From Saccharopolyspora flava (lineage in GTDB: Bacteria > Actinomycetota > Actinomycetes > Mycobacteriales > Pseudonocardiaceae): 64,000 bases of DNA. The notes beneath the pieces were generated by a model. That model was not told where the DNA came from, did not search any database, and saw only the letters and a list, made by a program, of their open reading frames with translations. The DNA lies in contig NZ_FOZX01000012.1 of assembly GCF_900116135.1 (NCBI RefSeq), positions 62,001 through 126,000 of the forward strand, read 5' to 3'. The position numbers were made by a program, and so were the translations under genes. Numbering within the stretch: the first letter of the stretch is position 1; the number at the start of each line of letters is the position of its first letter. Shown here one piece after another: positions 51,365 to 61,400 of this stretch.

Positions 51365-51676
51365 GTGGGATCGGTAAAGGACGACTCGCTGACGCCGGGA
51401 GGCCGGGCGCGCACGGCGCCGGCCAGGGCTGTTGTCGGCGCGTCCGCCGACCACCACTGGCAGGGAGGCTTCGGCGGTCCGCTCCGGTCGCCGGGTCTGC
51501 TCGTAGCGGACGGTGAGGTCCGCGTCCGCACGCTCGGGAGTGCACCCTCGGAGCTGTCCGGGACGACCGTCGGCCGGCTGGAATCGCCTGACGGCCTCCT
51601 GGAGATCACCAAGTTCGAGCACGTCGCACACGTGCAGATGAATCCACTCGACCTTTCGCGAAGGCTGGGCCTGTGA
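51365..51676 (+). CDS. Hypothetical protein coupled to dprE1
   Basis: A 103-residue frame from GTG 51365 ([20 protein letters not shown]). The first half is Arg/Ala-rich and looks disordered. The second half ([40 protein letters not shown]) is more regular. Its TGA overlaps the dprE1 GTG (GTGA), which is the main evidence. No family is recognised. It could instead be a leader with chance coding potential. Confidence 0.5.
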   Translation: MGSVKDDSLTPGGRARTAPARAVVGASADHHWQGGFGGPLRSPGLLVADGEVRVRTLGSAPSELSGTTVGRLESPDGLLEITKFEHVAHVQMNPLDLSRRLGL

Positions 51677-53037
51677 CCGCAGCAATGGAGTACCGCACGC
51701 TGACCGGTTGGGCACGGACCGCGCCGTCTCGGGCGCGCGTGCTCAGCACGACCGACGTCGACGCCATCGCCGAGGCGGTGCGCACCGCCGACGAGCGTGG
51801 CGTCATCGCCCGCGGCTTGGGCCGCAGCTACGGCGACGTCGCGCAGAACGCCGGTGGCGTGGTCGTCGACATGACCGCGCTGAACCGCGTTCACGACATC
51901 AACCCGGACACCGCCATCGTCGACGTCGACGCGGGCGTGAGCCTGGAAGAGCTGATGAAGGCGGCGCTGCCGTACGGCCTGTGGGTCCCGGTTCTGCCGG
52001 GCACTCGGCAGGTCACGGTGGGTGGCGCGATCGCCAACGACATCCACGGCAAGAACCACCACTCGGCGGGCAGCTTCGGCAACCACGTGGTGGCGATGGA
52101 CCTGCTGACCGCCGACGGCGAGATCCGCACGATCACGCCGAACGGCCCGGACGCCGACCTGTTCTGGGCGACGGTGGCCGGCATCGGCCTGACCGGCATC
52201 ATCCTGCGCGCCTCGATCCGGATGACCCGGACCGAGACCGCGTACTTCATCGCCGACGCCGACCGCACGGCGAACCTCGACGAGACGATCGCGCTGTTCA
52301 ACGACGGCTCGGACGACAAGTACACCTACTCGTCGGCGTGGTTCGACTCGATGTCGACGGGCTCGAAGCTGGGCCGGGGCGCGTTCGGCCGCGGTTCGCT
52401 GGCCACGCTGGACCAGCTGCCGCCGAAGCTGCGGGCCGACCCGCTGAAGTTCGACGCGCCGCAGCTGCTGACGCTGCCGGACATCTTCCCGCCGCGGCTG
52501 GCGAACAAGCTCACGTTCGGCACGATCGGTGAGCTGTACTACATGAAGACGCCGAAGCGCGGCCGGGACCTGATCCAGAACCTGACGGCCTTCTACCACC
52601 CGCTGGACCTGATCGGCGAGTGGAGCCGCGCGTACGGTTCGCAGGGCTTCCTGCAGTACCAGTTCTCGCTGCCGTACGGCAAGGACGAGGACCTGAAGCG
52701 GATCATCCGCAAGGTCGCGCACTCGGGCCACGTGTCGTTCCTGAACGTCATCAAGAAGATGGGCGAGGGCAACCGCGCCCCGCTGTCCTACCCGCACCCG
52801 GGCTGGCTGGTGTGCCTGGACTTCCCGATCGTGGACGGCCTGGGCCGCTTCTGCCAGGAGCTGGACGAGGAGATCATGGGCCTCGGCGGCCGGCTGTACA
52901 CCGCGAAGGACTCGCGCACGACGGCCGAGAACTTCCACAAGATGTACCCGCGGGCGGAAGAGTTCTCCAAGATCCGCAAGACCATTGACCCCGAAGGCAA
53001 ATTCGCCTCAGACATGAGCCGGAGGCTTGAGCTGTGA
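51673..53037 (+). CDS. dprE1: Decaprenylphosphoryl-beta-D-ribose oxidase
   Basis: A 454-residue FAD enzyme that oxidises decaprenyl-phosphoryl-ribose to the 2-keto form, first half of the epimerisation giving the arabinose donor. FAD-binding segment [17 protein letters not shown] and [20 protein letters not shown] are typical of VAO/ALO flavoenzymes. Cys381 in [10 protein letters not shown] matches the cysteine that benzothiazinones modify in Mycobacterium (C387). No signal peptide. It overlaps the upstream small gene and dprE2. Confidence 0.95.
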   Translation: MTAAMEYRTLTGWARTAPSRARVLSTTDVDAIAEAVRTADERGVIARGLGRSYGDVAQNAGGVVVDMTALNRVHDINPDTAIVDVDAGVSLEELMKAALPYGLWVPVLPGTRQVTVGGAIANDIHGKNHHSAGSFGNHVVAMDLLTADGEIRTITPNGPDADLFWATVAGIGLTGIILRASIRMTRTETAYFIADADRTANLDETIALFNDGSDDKYTYSSAWFDSMSTGSKLGRGAFGRGSLATLDQLPPKLRADPLKFDAPQLLTLPDIFPPRLANKLTFGTIGELYYMKTPKRGRDLIQNLTAFYHPLDLIGEWSRAYGSQGFLQYQFSLPYGKDEDLKRIIRKVAHSGHVSFLNVIKKMGEGNRAPLSYPHPGWLVCLDFPIVDGLGRFCQELDEEIMGLGGRLYTAKDSRTTAENFHKMYPRAEEFSKIRKTIDPEGKFASDMSRRLEL

Positions 53038-53795
53038 TCGACGCTGTTGGCAATCCCCAATCGCTGCTGGTGCTGGGCGGCACCTCGGACATCGCGCTGA
53101 CCACCGCGAAGCAGTACGCGCAGGCGCAGCCGCTGCGGATCGTGCTGGCCGACCGCCCGGAGGAGTCGGAGCGCCTCAACGCCGCGGCCGAGGAGCTGCG
53201 CAAGACGGGCAGCACGGTGTCGATCCTGCACTTCGACGCCCGCAAGCCGGAGACGCACGCCGAGGTCATCGACAAGGCCTTCGCCGACGGCGACGTCGAC
53301 GTCACCCTGATCGCCTTCGGCATCCAGGGCGACAACGAGAAGGGCTGGACGGACTTCGAGGCCGCCCGCGCGGTCGCCGACATCAACTACGTGGCCCCGG
53401 TGGGCCTCGGCGTGCTGCTGGCCAACAAGCTCAAGAAGCAGGGCCACGGCAGCATCGCGGTGATGGCGTCCCCGGCCGGTGAGCGCGCTCGCCGCTCGAA
53501 CTTCGTCTACGGCTCGTCCAAGGGCGGCCTGGACATCTTCTACACCGGTCTCACCTACGCGCTGGAGGAGCACGGTGTGAAGGTCACCGTGATCCGCCCC
53601 AACTTCGTGCACACGAAGCTGACCGCGGGCATGAAGCCGCCGCCCATGTCGCAGACCCCCGACCAGGTCGCCGCGGCGATCATCGACGGCGTCCGCAAGG
53701 GCAAGGAAGAGGTCTACGCGCCCGGCCAGATGCGCTGGGTGATGTTCGTGCTCAAGCACGTGCCGCGCTTCATCTTCAAGAAGCTGCCGTTCTGA
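53034..53795 (+). CDS. dprE2: Decaprenylphosphoryl-2-keto-beta-D-erythro-pentose reductase
   Basis: A 253-residue short-chain dehydrogenase that reduces the DprE1 product to decaprenyl-phosphoryl-arabinose. The cofactor loop is [16 protein letters not shown], and the active-site Tyr-x3-Lys is YGSSK in [15 protein letters not shown]. The GTG start overlaps the dprE1 stop. The C-terminal hydrophobic/basic end ([16 protein letters not shown]) may touch the membrane. Confidence 0.95.
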   Translation: MIDAVGNPQSLLVLGGTSDIALTTAKQYAQAQPLRIVLADRPEESERLNAAAEELRKTGSTVSILHFDARKPETHAEVIDKAFADGDVDVTLIAFGIQGDNEKGWTDFEAARAVADINYVAPVGLGVLLANKLKKQGHGSIAVMASPAGERARRSNFVYGSSKGGLDIFYTGLTYALEEHGVKVTVIRPNFVHTKLTAGMKPPPMSQTPDQVAAAIIDGVRKGKEEVYAPGQMRWVMFVLKHVPRFIFKKLPF

Positions 53796-53810
53796 TCGGT
53801 TGAGCTCAGC

Positions 53811-53839
53811 GGGGCCGTCGGGTGCTTCCCGGCGGCCCC
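53811..53839 (+). terminator. Terminator of the dprE1-dprE2 operon
   Basis: GGGGCCG (53811-53817) pairs with CGGCCCC (53833-53839) with CGGG/CCCG inside, then GTT. The rest of the gap to 54207 (about 370 bases) has no gene; a CGTGGGTCC/GGACCCACG inverted repeat with a 24-base loop lies at about 54022-54063. Confidence 0.65.
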
Positions 53840-54207
53840 GTTCCGCTTCTCCCCCGACCGCCACCGGCTCGTTCCCGTTTTGGGATAGGTTGGTGTCCTC
53901 GGGCGGGCAACGTTTCGGCCCCGCGCAGCGATCTGTCCTTGTGCGGGCATCGCGACGCCCGCCAGGCTTCCGTCAGGAAGCGCGAATGCCCGGAGAAGTG
54001 GGGTTCCCCAGGCATCCGCGTCCGTGGGTCCTCCGCCTGCCCTCACTTTCCGGGGGACCCACGGAACGTCCGTGAGACGCGCGAATCCGTTCCCGGGTTT
54101 CGCGAGCTGTCCGGGAACATCGCGTTTTTCGCCCGTTCGGCCCATCGCGGGCGCCTCCGCCGGGACCGCGCGTGGGCGGCTGGACACCGGCAGTAGCCTC
54201 ATCCCTC

Positions 54208-55032
54208 GTGGACGACTTCGAGACGGCCATCGCCGAGTACTACCGGCTCGGTCCGGAGCGGGATCGCCTGAGCACCTGGGGCTATCTGGAGGCGCTGCGC
54301 ACCGCGGATCTGCTGGGCAGGCATCTGCCGCCCGCGCCCGGTGTCGTCTACGACATCGGCGGCGCCGAGGGCGCCTACGCGCTGCCGCTGGCCCGCGACG
54401 GCTACGCGGTGCACCTGGTCGACGCGTGGGAGCCGCACGTGACGGCCGCCGCGGAGGCCTCCGCCGCCCAGCCGGCGGCACCGCTGGCGAGCTGCACCGT
54501 CGGCGATGCGCGGGACCTGCCCTTCGACGACGGCACGGCGGACGCGGTGCTGCTGCTCGGCCCGCTGTACCACCTGCTGGAGCGCGCCGACCGGTTGCAG
54601 GCCTTGCGCGAGGCGCACCGGGTGCTCAAGCCCGGCGGGGTCCTGCTGGCGGCGGCGGTGTCCCGGTACGCCTCGACGTTCGACGGGGTGGCGGTGGGCG
54701 ACATCGCCGACGAGGACTTCGAGCAGCTCGTCGAAGGCGTGCTCGACGACGGCCTGCACCGCAACACCGATCCGGGCGAGCACCCGCGCTGGTTCACCCT
54801 GACCTACTTCCACCGGCCCTCCGACCTGCGCGACGAGGTCGCCGACGCGGGGTTCCGGGCGATCGAGCTGGTGGCGGTGGAGAGCGCGGCGGCGTGGGCG
54901 ACCGACACCCGCAGGCTCGCCGATCCGGAGCACCGGGGCGCGGTGCTGCGGGCGATCCGCCGCGTCGAGTCGGTGCCCGAGCTGCTGGGCGCGAGCCCGC
55001 ATCTCATGGCGGTCGCGCGCAGGTCCCACTGA
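54208..55032 (+). CDS. SAM-dependent methyltransferase (class I)
   Basis: A 274-residue enzyme from GTG 54208. The SAM motif I is VVYDIGGAEGAYALPLA, motif II VGDARDLPFDDGTADAVLLLGPLYHLLERA, and post-motif HRVLKPGGVLLAA; it belongs to the Methyltransf_11/UbiE-like group. Substrate unknown. It stands between the dprE operon and emb copy 2, so a cell-wall substrate is possible but not shown. Confidence 0.85.
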   Translation: MDDFETAIAEYYRLGPERDRLSTWGYLEALRTADLLGRHLPPAPGVVYDIGGAEGAYALPLARDGYAVHLVDAWEPHVTAAAEASAAQPAAPLASCTVGDARDLPFDDGTADAVLLLGPLYHLLERADRLQALREAHRVLKPGGVLLAAAVSRYASTFDGVAVGDIADEDFEQLVEGVLDDGLHRNTDPGEHPRWFTLTYFHRPSDLRDEVADAGFRAIELVAVESAAAWATDTRRLADPEHRGAVLRAIRRVESVPELLGASPHLMAVARRSH

Positions 55033-55144
55033 CGTCTCTTCGCGGCCGTTCCGGCGTGTCGGGCAACCCGGTGTGCGGCGCCGGTCGTGAAACTGCAAGA
55101 GAATCAACGCAGTTCTTCCTCCGGTACCCCGGGAGATCCCCAGC

Positions 55145-58100
55145 GTGAAGTTCCTGACCAGCGCGGAGAGCGCCGAGCCCGCCGCCGAGCCGCGCCACGA
55201 CGACGCTCCCCGACGCTCCCTCCCGGGCCGGTGGCTGGCGCACGTCGTCGCACTGTGCCTGGGGGTCGCGGGCCTGTGCTGCGCGCTGGCGCTGCCGCTG
55301 GCACCGGTGCTGCTGGACCGAACCGAGGTGCACTGGCCCGCCGAGACGGCGTCCCGGACCGGCGAGAACCCCACGACGACGGCGTTCCTGAACCCCTACC
55401 GGCCCGCGGAGTTCCGCGCGCAGGTGCCGTGCGCGACGATGCGGGCCGCGCTGGCCCGCCCGGAGCCGACCACGGTGCTGAGCACGCTGCCGCCGGGCAG
55501 CGACCGCGAAGGCCTGGTGCTGTCCACTCAGGACGGTGCGCCGCGCCTGCTGCTGGGCGAGCGGGAGGTGCGGCTGCCCGCCGGGACCTGCGGGCTGGCG
55601 GTGCGCGGCGACGGGACGGGCTCCGTCGTCGAACCGGCCGGGCACGCGCCGATCGCGCTGCCGGGAGTGCCCGCGCCCGAGGTGTTCACCCTCGCCACGG
55701 CGCTGGAAGGCGAGCAGCTGCGGGGGTTCTCGGTCACCGCGCGCACCTACTCGTGGGCCGACACCGCGCCCACCGAGACCAAGCGGACCCTGATCGAGAC
55801 GTCGCTGCTGCTGGCGGTGTGCTCGTTGCTGCTGCTGTTCGCCCACACCCCGCCGGTGCTGGGCCGGTTCCGGCTGCGCCCGCTGCTGTGGCCGGTGGAC
55901 GCCGGGGTGGCGGCGGTGATCTGGACGTGGCTGTTCATCGGTCCGCTCACCGACGACGACGGCTTCGCGATGATGACGGTCCGCAACTACGGCGAGTCCG
56001 GCGACATCGGCAACTACTACCGCTGGTTCAACGCCTCCGAAGCCCCCTTCACGCTGGTGCAGCACTTCATGCGCTGGTGGTCGGAGGACGGGCTGGACCC
56101 GTTCTGGCTGCGGATGCCCAGCGCGATCGCCGGGATGCTGACCTGGCTGGTGGTCAGCCGCGGCATCGTCGCCCCGCTGTGCCGGAACAGCCGCAGGCTG
56201 CCGGTGCACCTGGTCTCGGCGGTGTTCTTCCTGGCCTGCTGGCTGCCCTACGGCCTGGGCATCCGCCCGGAGCCGTTCCTGGCGCTGGGCACCTCGATCC
56301 TGGTGGCGTCGCTGCTGCTGGCCTCGCGGAGCTCCGCGCCGTTCGGCTGGCTGGGCGTGGCCGCGCTGACCTGCGGGTTGACGGTGTCGATCACGCCGAC
56401 CGGGGTGAGCGCGCTGCTGATGGTCCTGGTCTTCGTCCCGCGGATCGGTGCGCTGCTGATGCGGCCGGGGGCGCTGCCGCGCTGGGTTCTGGTGCCCACC
56501 CGGGTCGCGCTGCTGGCAAGCCTGGGGTCGGTGGGGCTGGTGGCGATGTTCGCCGACTCGTCGCTCAACGGCGTGCTGGGCGCGACCCGGGTGCACGACG
56601 AGTTCGGCCCGAGCCTGGGCTGGTACCAGGAGTTCGACCGCTACGCGAAGCTGCTCGGCACCACGATGTGGGGCAGCGCGAGCAAGCGGCTGGTGGTGTT
56701 CCTGGTGATCACCGCGGTGCTGATCGGCGCGGCCTGCGCGATGCGGCGGCTGCACCGGGCGCTCGACCTGCCGGACCTGCCGGTGCTGCTGGGCTCGGTG
56801 GTCGCGGTCCTGGCGGCGCTGTGGCTGACCCCGTCGAAGTGGACGCACCACTTCGGCGCGCTGGTCGGCGTCGGCCCGGCGCTGGTCGCGGTGACCGCGG
56901 TGCTGCTGGTGCGCGTCGGCCGCCTGCCCGAGGCGCAGCGGGAAGCCCGCCTGCTCGGCGTGTTCGGGACGATCGCGGCCTCGGTCGCGGCGGGTCTGGC
57001 GTTCATGGGGCCGAACGCGTGGCCGTGGCAGTCGGACCTGGCGATGCCGTGGTCGGACACCCCGGTGCGGCCGGACCTCCCGCTGGACAGCCCGGTGTTC
57101 TGGATGCTCGTCGGCTTCGTGGCGGGTCTGCTGACGCTGGTCGCGCTGCTGATCCGGATGCGGCTGCGGTCGCGCCCGCTGGGCGGTCTCATGTGGACGG
57201 TCGCGCCGGCGTCGGTGCTGACCGGGTCGGCGCTGGCGATGGCGCTGGTGCTGCTGGGCTCGTTCCTGTCGGTGCCGGAGACGATGGGCGACCGGTTCTC
57301 GGTGGCCCGGATGAACCGGCTCAGCCACGAGGCGGCCACGTGCGGCCTGGAGGACGAGGTGCAGGCGCTGCCGATCGCCGAATCCCTCCGCCCGCTCAAC
57401 CCCGCCGCCACCGGCGAGCTCGACGGCTTCACCGCCGGCGGCGCCCCGCCGCAGGAACTCGACCTGCGCCTGGAGCGGCCCGGCGAGCCGCTGCGGCGGC
57501 CGGAACCGGCCGATCCGGACGACCCGCGCGCCGACGAGCCCACCGCCCGCAGCGCCAGCGACTTCGCCTGGACCAGCCAGACCGGCGGGCCGCAGAACAC
57601 CGGCACGCTGATCACCCCGTGGTTCGGGCTGCCCCGCCTCGACGCCCGGCAGACCCTGTCGCTGTGGGTGTCCGGCCGCCCGGAGCAGGGCAACTCGCTG
57701 GTGCTGGAGTTCGCCGCCGGGCAGCGCCCGCTGGGACGCCGGGTGCTGCGCGACCCGCCGCCGACGGAGCTGCCGTTCAAGGACCCGCGGCACGGCCGGG
57801 AGGACGACTGGCGCGACTTCACCGCCTGGCGCTCGCTGACCGTCGAACCCGGCGACGTCCCGGCCGGCGCGGACCGGGTTCGCGTGCTGGCCACCGACCG
57901 CAGCACCGACCGGCAGGGCTGGCTGAGCATCAGCGGCCCGGTCGTGCGCGACGTGGTGGGGCTGCGGCAGGCGCTGGACGCGCAGGGACCGGTGCTCATC
58001 GACTGGCCGATGACCTTCGTGTTCCCGTGCCGCAGCGACTACCCGGAGGTGGGCCACGGCGTCGCGGCCAGCCCGCGGATGCTGATCACCCCGCCGGAGG

Positions 58101-58333
58101 GCGAGTACTCGATGGCCTACGACAGCGAGCTCGGCGGCGTGTTCGCCGGTGTCCCGATGCTCTCGCAGCGGATGGAGCTGCCCACCCGGCTGCGCGGCGC
58201 GCCGGGCTACAGCTGGGGTCACCTGCTCGCGGTCCGCTACGACCGCGAGCACGACGCCTACACCACGACCCGGCAGCGGGAACGCGTCGGCGGCGCCGAC
58301 GGCGACGGCGACTACCCGTTCGATCAGGGGTGA
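55145..58333 (+). CDS. Arabinosyltransferase, Emb family (copy 2)
   Basis: A 1062-residue GT-C enzyme from GTG 55145. The catalytic acidic cluster is D270-D272 in TDDDGFAMMTV, followed by NYYRWFNASEAPFTL. TPSKWTHHFGALVGVGPAL is the conserved loop of the family, and the C-terminal carbohydrate-binding part holds SLWVSGRPEQGNSLVLEFA. Together with copy 3 it resembles the EmbA/EmbB pair. Nothing odd in length. Confidence 0.9.
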   Translation: MKFLTSAESAEPAAEPRHDDAPRRSLPGRWLAHVVALCLGVAGLCCALALPLAPVLLDRTEVHWPAETASRTGENPTTTAFLNPYRPAEFRAQVPCATMRAALARPEPTTVLSTLPPGSDREGLVLSTQDGAPRLLLGEREVRLPAGTCGLAVRGDGTGSVVEPAGHAPIALPGVPAPEVFTLATALEGEQLRGFSVTARTYSWADTAPTETKRTLIETSLLLAVCSLLLLFAHTPPVLGRFRLRPLLWPVDAGVAAVIWTWLFIGPLTDDDGFAMMTVRNYGESGDIGNYYRWFNASEAPFTLVQHFMRWWSEDGLDPFWLRMPSAIAGMLTWLVVSRGIVAPLCRNSRRLPVHLVSAVFFLACWLPYGLGIRPEPFLALGTSILVASLLLASRSSAPFGWLGVAALTCGLTVSITPTGVSALLMVLVFVPRIGALLMRPGALPRWVLVPTRVALLASLGSVGLVAMFADSSLNGVLGATRVHDEFGPSLGWYQEFDRYAKLLGTTMWGSASKRLVVFLVITAVLIGAACAMRRLHRALDLPDLPVLLGSVVAVLAALWLTPSKWTHHFGALVGVGPALVAVTAVLLVRVGRLPEAQREARLLGVFGTIAASVAAGLAFMGPNAWPWQSDLAMPWSDTPVRPDLPLDSPVFWMLVGFVAGLLTLVALLIRMRLRSRPLGGLMWTVAPASVLTGSALAMALVLLGSFLSVPETMGDRFSVARMNRLSHEAATCGLEDEVQALPIAESLRPLNPAATGELDGFTAGGAPPQELDLRLERPGEPLRRPEPADPDDPRADEPTARSASDFAWTSQTGGPQNTGTLITPWFGLPRLDARQTLSLWVSGRPEQGNSLVLEFAAGQRPLGRRVLRDPPPTELPFKDPRHGREDDWRDFTAWRSLTVEPGDVPAGADRVRVLATDRSTDRQGWLSISGPVVRDVVGLRQALDAQGPVLIDWPMTFVFPCRSDYPEVGHGVAASPRMLITPPEGEYSMAYDSELGGVFAGVPMLSQRMELPTRLRGAPGYSWGHLLAVRYDREHDAYTTTRQRERVGGADGDGDYPFDQG

Positions 58334-58426
58334 TCGTGGGTGCGGGACGCGGCTCGATGCCTGAAACTGACCTTCCCGGGGCCGGTGTCAGGCCCACCCG
58401 CTGAACGTCGCTGAGCTGGGGGAACG

Positions 58427-61400
58427 GTGCTGGACGGGATGGAGCGAACCGCGGACCCCTCACCGCCCGCACCTCCGGCACCCGCACCTCGCCGCCGCCT
58501 CGCGCACGCCCTCGGCCTGCTCGTCGGGGTCCTGGCGGTGCTGGCCGCGCTGGCGGTGCCGTTCGCGCCGGTCATCGGCGAGCGGGTCACCGTCACCTGG
58601 CCGCAGGCCGGTCGACCGGCGGAATCGACCCTGGCGTTCGTCGTCCCGTACCACCCGGACCAGGTGCACGTCCGGGTTCCGTGCCCGGTGGTCCGGGCCG
58701 GGGCGGACCGGGCTGCGCCGACGACGCTGGTGTCGTCGCGACCGCCCGGCCAGCCCACCGAGGGCTTCGCGGTCACCACCGCGCAGGACCACGTGATCGT
58801 GCTGGTCGGCGGGGTCGAGGCGCTGCGCGCGCCGATCGCGGCGGCCTGCGACGTGGCCGTCGACGGCGGACCGTCCGGCGCGGAGGTCCGCATCGGCGAC
58901 CGGACGGCGTCGGTGCAGCACGGGGTCCGCGACGTCGTCGCCTTCGCCACCGACCTCTCCCCCGCCGAGGCGAGCGGGACGCGGGTCGAGATGGTCACCG
59001 CGAACTGGTTCGCGACCTCCCCGACCAGTGGGAAGCTGCTGCTCATCGGGGTCCAGCTGCTGCTGGTGGCCGCCGGGTTCGCGCTCCTGGCGGTGCTGGA
59101 CCGCGGGCGCCGCCGCGACGTGGACCGGCCGGTCTCGCGCCCGCTGCACCGGCTGATCGGCTACGGCTTCGACCTGGTGGTGCTCGCGGTGCTCGCCGGG
59201 TGGTGGCTGCTGGGGCCGAACTCGCCGGACGACTCGTTCGCGGCGGTGACCGTGCAGAACGGGCTCACCACCGGCGACGTCAGCAACTACTACCGCTGGG
59301 AGAACGCCTCCGAAGCCCCGTTCACGCTGGTCCAGCAGCTGCTGCTGCCGGTCGCCGAGTGGAACCGGAACCCGCTGGCGATGCGGCTTCCCAGCATCCT
59401 CGCGGCGCTGCTGACCTGGCTGATCCTCAGCCGGGGCGTGCTCGGCGCCGTCCTGCCGGGCCGGCACCGGCGTCCGCTGGTGCGCGCGGTCGCGGTGATC
59501 GCGTTCCTGGGCTGGTGGCTGCCGTTCGGGATGGGCGTCCGCCCGGAGGCCTTCGAGGCCTTGGGGCTCACGGCGGTCCTCGCCGCCGTCCTGCAGGCGG
59601 CCCGCACCGAACGACGGCTCTGGCTCGGCGTGGCCGCCCTGTGCGCGGGCCTGTCGCTCGCGATCAACCCGATGGGCATCACCGCCGTCGCCCCGTTCCT
59701 GGTCCTGGCCCCGCGCCTGTGGCGGATGGCGGGTCCGGCGGTGCTCGCGCTGCTGGCGGGCATCGCCTCGGCCGGCCTGGTCGCGATGTTCGCCGACCAG
59801 TCGCTGTTCACCACGTCCAAAGCCACCGAGCTGCACGGCTACTACGGCCCCGACGTGCCCTGGTTCCAGGAGATCACCCGCTACCAGTACCTCCTCGGCT
59901 TCGACCTCCAAGGCGACGTCGCCCGCCGCGCGGCGGTCCTCCTCACCCTCCTCCTCGCCGCCCTCACCCTCCTCACCCTCCTCCGCACCCAGGCCACCCA
60001 TCCCCGTCACCCGATCGAAAACCCCGGTTTTCGTCGCGATGAAAACCGGGGTTTTCGATCGGGTGACGGGTTGTGGATGGTGCACGTCCCGGCTGCGTCT
60101 TTGCTGGTGAGCGTGGGTTTGATGACCGTGACGCCGTCGAAGTGGACGCACTACTTCGGCGCGCTCGCGGGGGTGGGAGCCGCTACGCTGACCGCTGGAG
60201 CGGTGGTGATCGGAGTCGCCGCGATCACCGCGAGCCGGGACCGGGCGGTGCTCGTCGCCGCGCTGGTGGGCACCGTGCTCGCCGGGGGCGCGGCGGCACT
60301 GGTCTTCTCCGGCAAGAACAACTGGTTCCTGCACTCCCAGTACGGGGTGCCCTGGGGCGAAGGCCCGGTCCGGCCGCTGAACAACCCGCTGGTGTGGCTG
60401 CTGATCGCCGGGCTGCTGATGGCCGGGTCCGCGCTGATCCGGCGAGGTGACGACCGGGTGCGCCGGGCGCTGATCCGCACGCCCGCCCTGGTCTGCGTCA
60501 CGGCGATGGGGGTGGCGGTGACGATCGTGCTCGGCTCGTTCGCGGTGGCGCCGATCCGGCAGGGCCCCGACGCCTACTCGATCGGCGGCCAGGGCCTCGA
60601 CGCGGTGCGCGGCGGCAGCTGCGGCATCGCCGACAAGATCGTCGTCACCCCGGACCTCGCCCCGCTGCGCGGCGGCGACGGCGCCGAGATGGCCGGGTTC
60701 ACCGAGGGCGTCGGTTTCGCGCCCGGTTTCACCCCGCCCGCGAACGTCCCGGTCTGGGGCAGCCTCACCGGCGGGCAGATCAACACCGGCACGCTGACCA
60801 CCGGCTGGTTCCCGCTGCCGCCGCTGGCCGCCGACCAGGAGCTGGCCGTCGGCGTCGCCGGGCGCAGCGGCGACGGCAACCGCGTCGCCCTAGAGTTCTC
60901 CGGCCCCGGCGGCACCCGCGAGGTCGTCCTCGACGACACGTGGCGGGACGCCGACGAGCGCGAGACCTACCCGACCGACCACGTCGTCGAGGACGAGCCG
61001 CAGGACCACCCCGGCTGGCGCGACCTGCACCTGTCCCCCGCGCAGATCCCGCCCGGCGCCGACCGCGTCCGCATCACCGCCCTCGACGGCACCACCGACC
61101 CGGCCGGCTGGGTCGCGGTCAGCGGCCCCCGGATCCGGCAGGTCATCCCGCTGCCGGAGTACCTGCGCGACAAGGCCCCGACCTACGTCGACTGGTCCAT
61201 GACCTGGGCCGTGCCGTGCCTGCGCGACCTGCCGAAGGTCCAGGACGGTCTCGTCGAACCGCCCGCCTTCCTGCTGACCCCGCCGAACTCGATGGGCTTC
61301 GGCGGCACCGCCGCGTTCGAACGCGGCATCGGCGGGTCGTTCGCCGGAGTCCGCGACGTCGGTGTCCAAAACGAGATCCCGACAAGGCTCAAAGGTGATG

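Noticed and set aside
55004-58252. A minus-strand frame of about 1080 codons over emb copy 2
   Set aside because: Same reason: GC-rich antisense frame lacking any recognisable domain.
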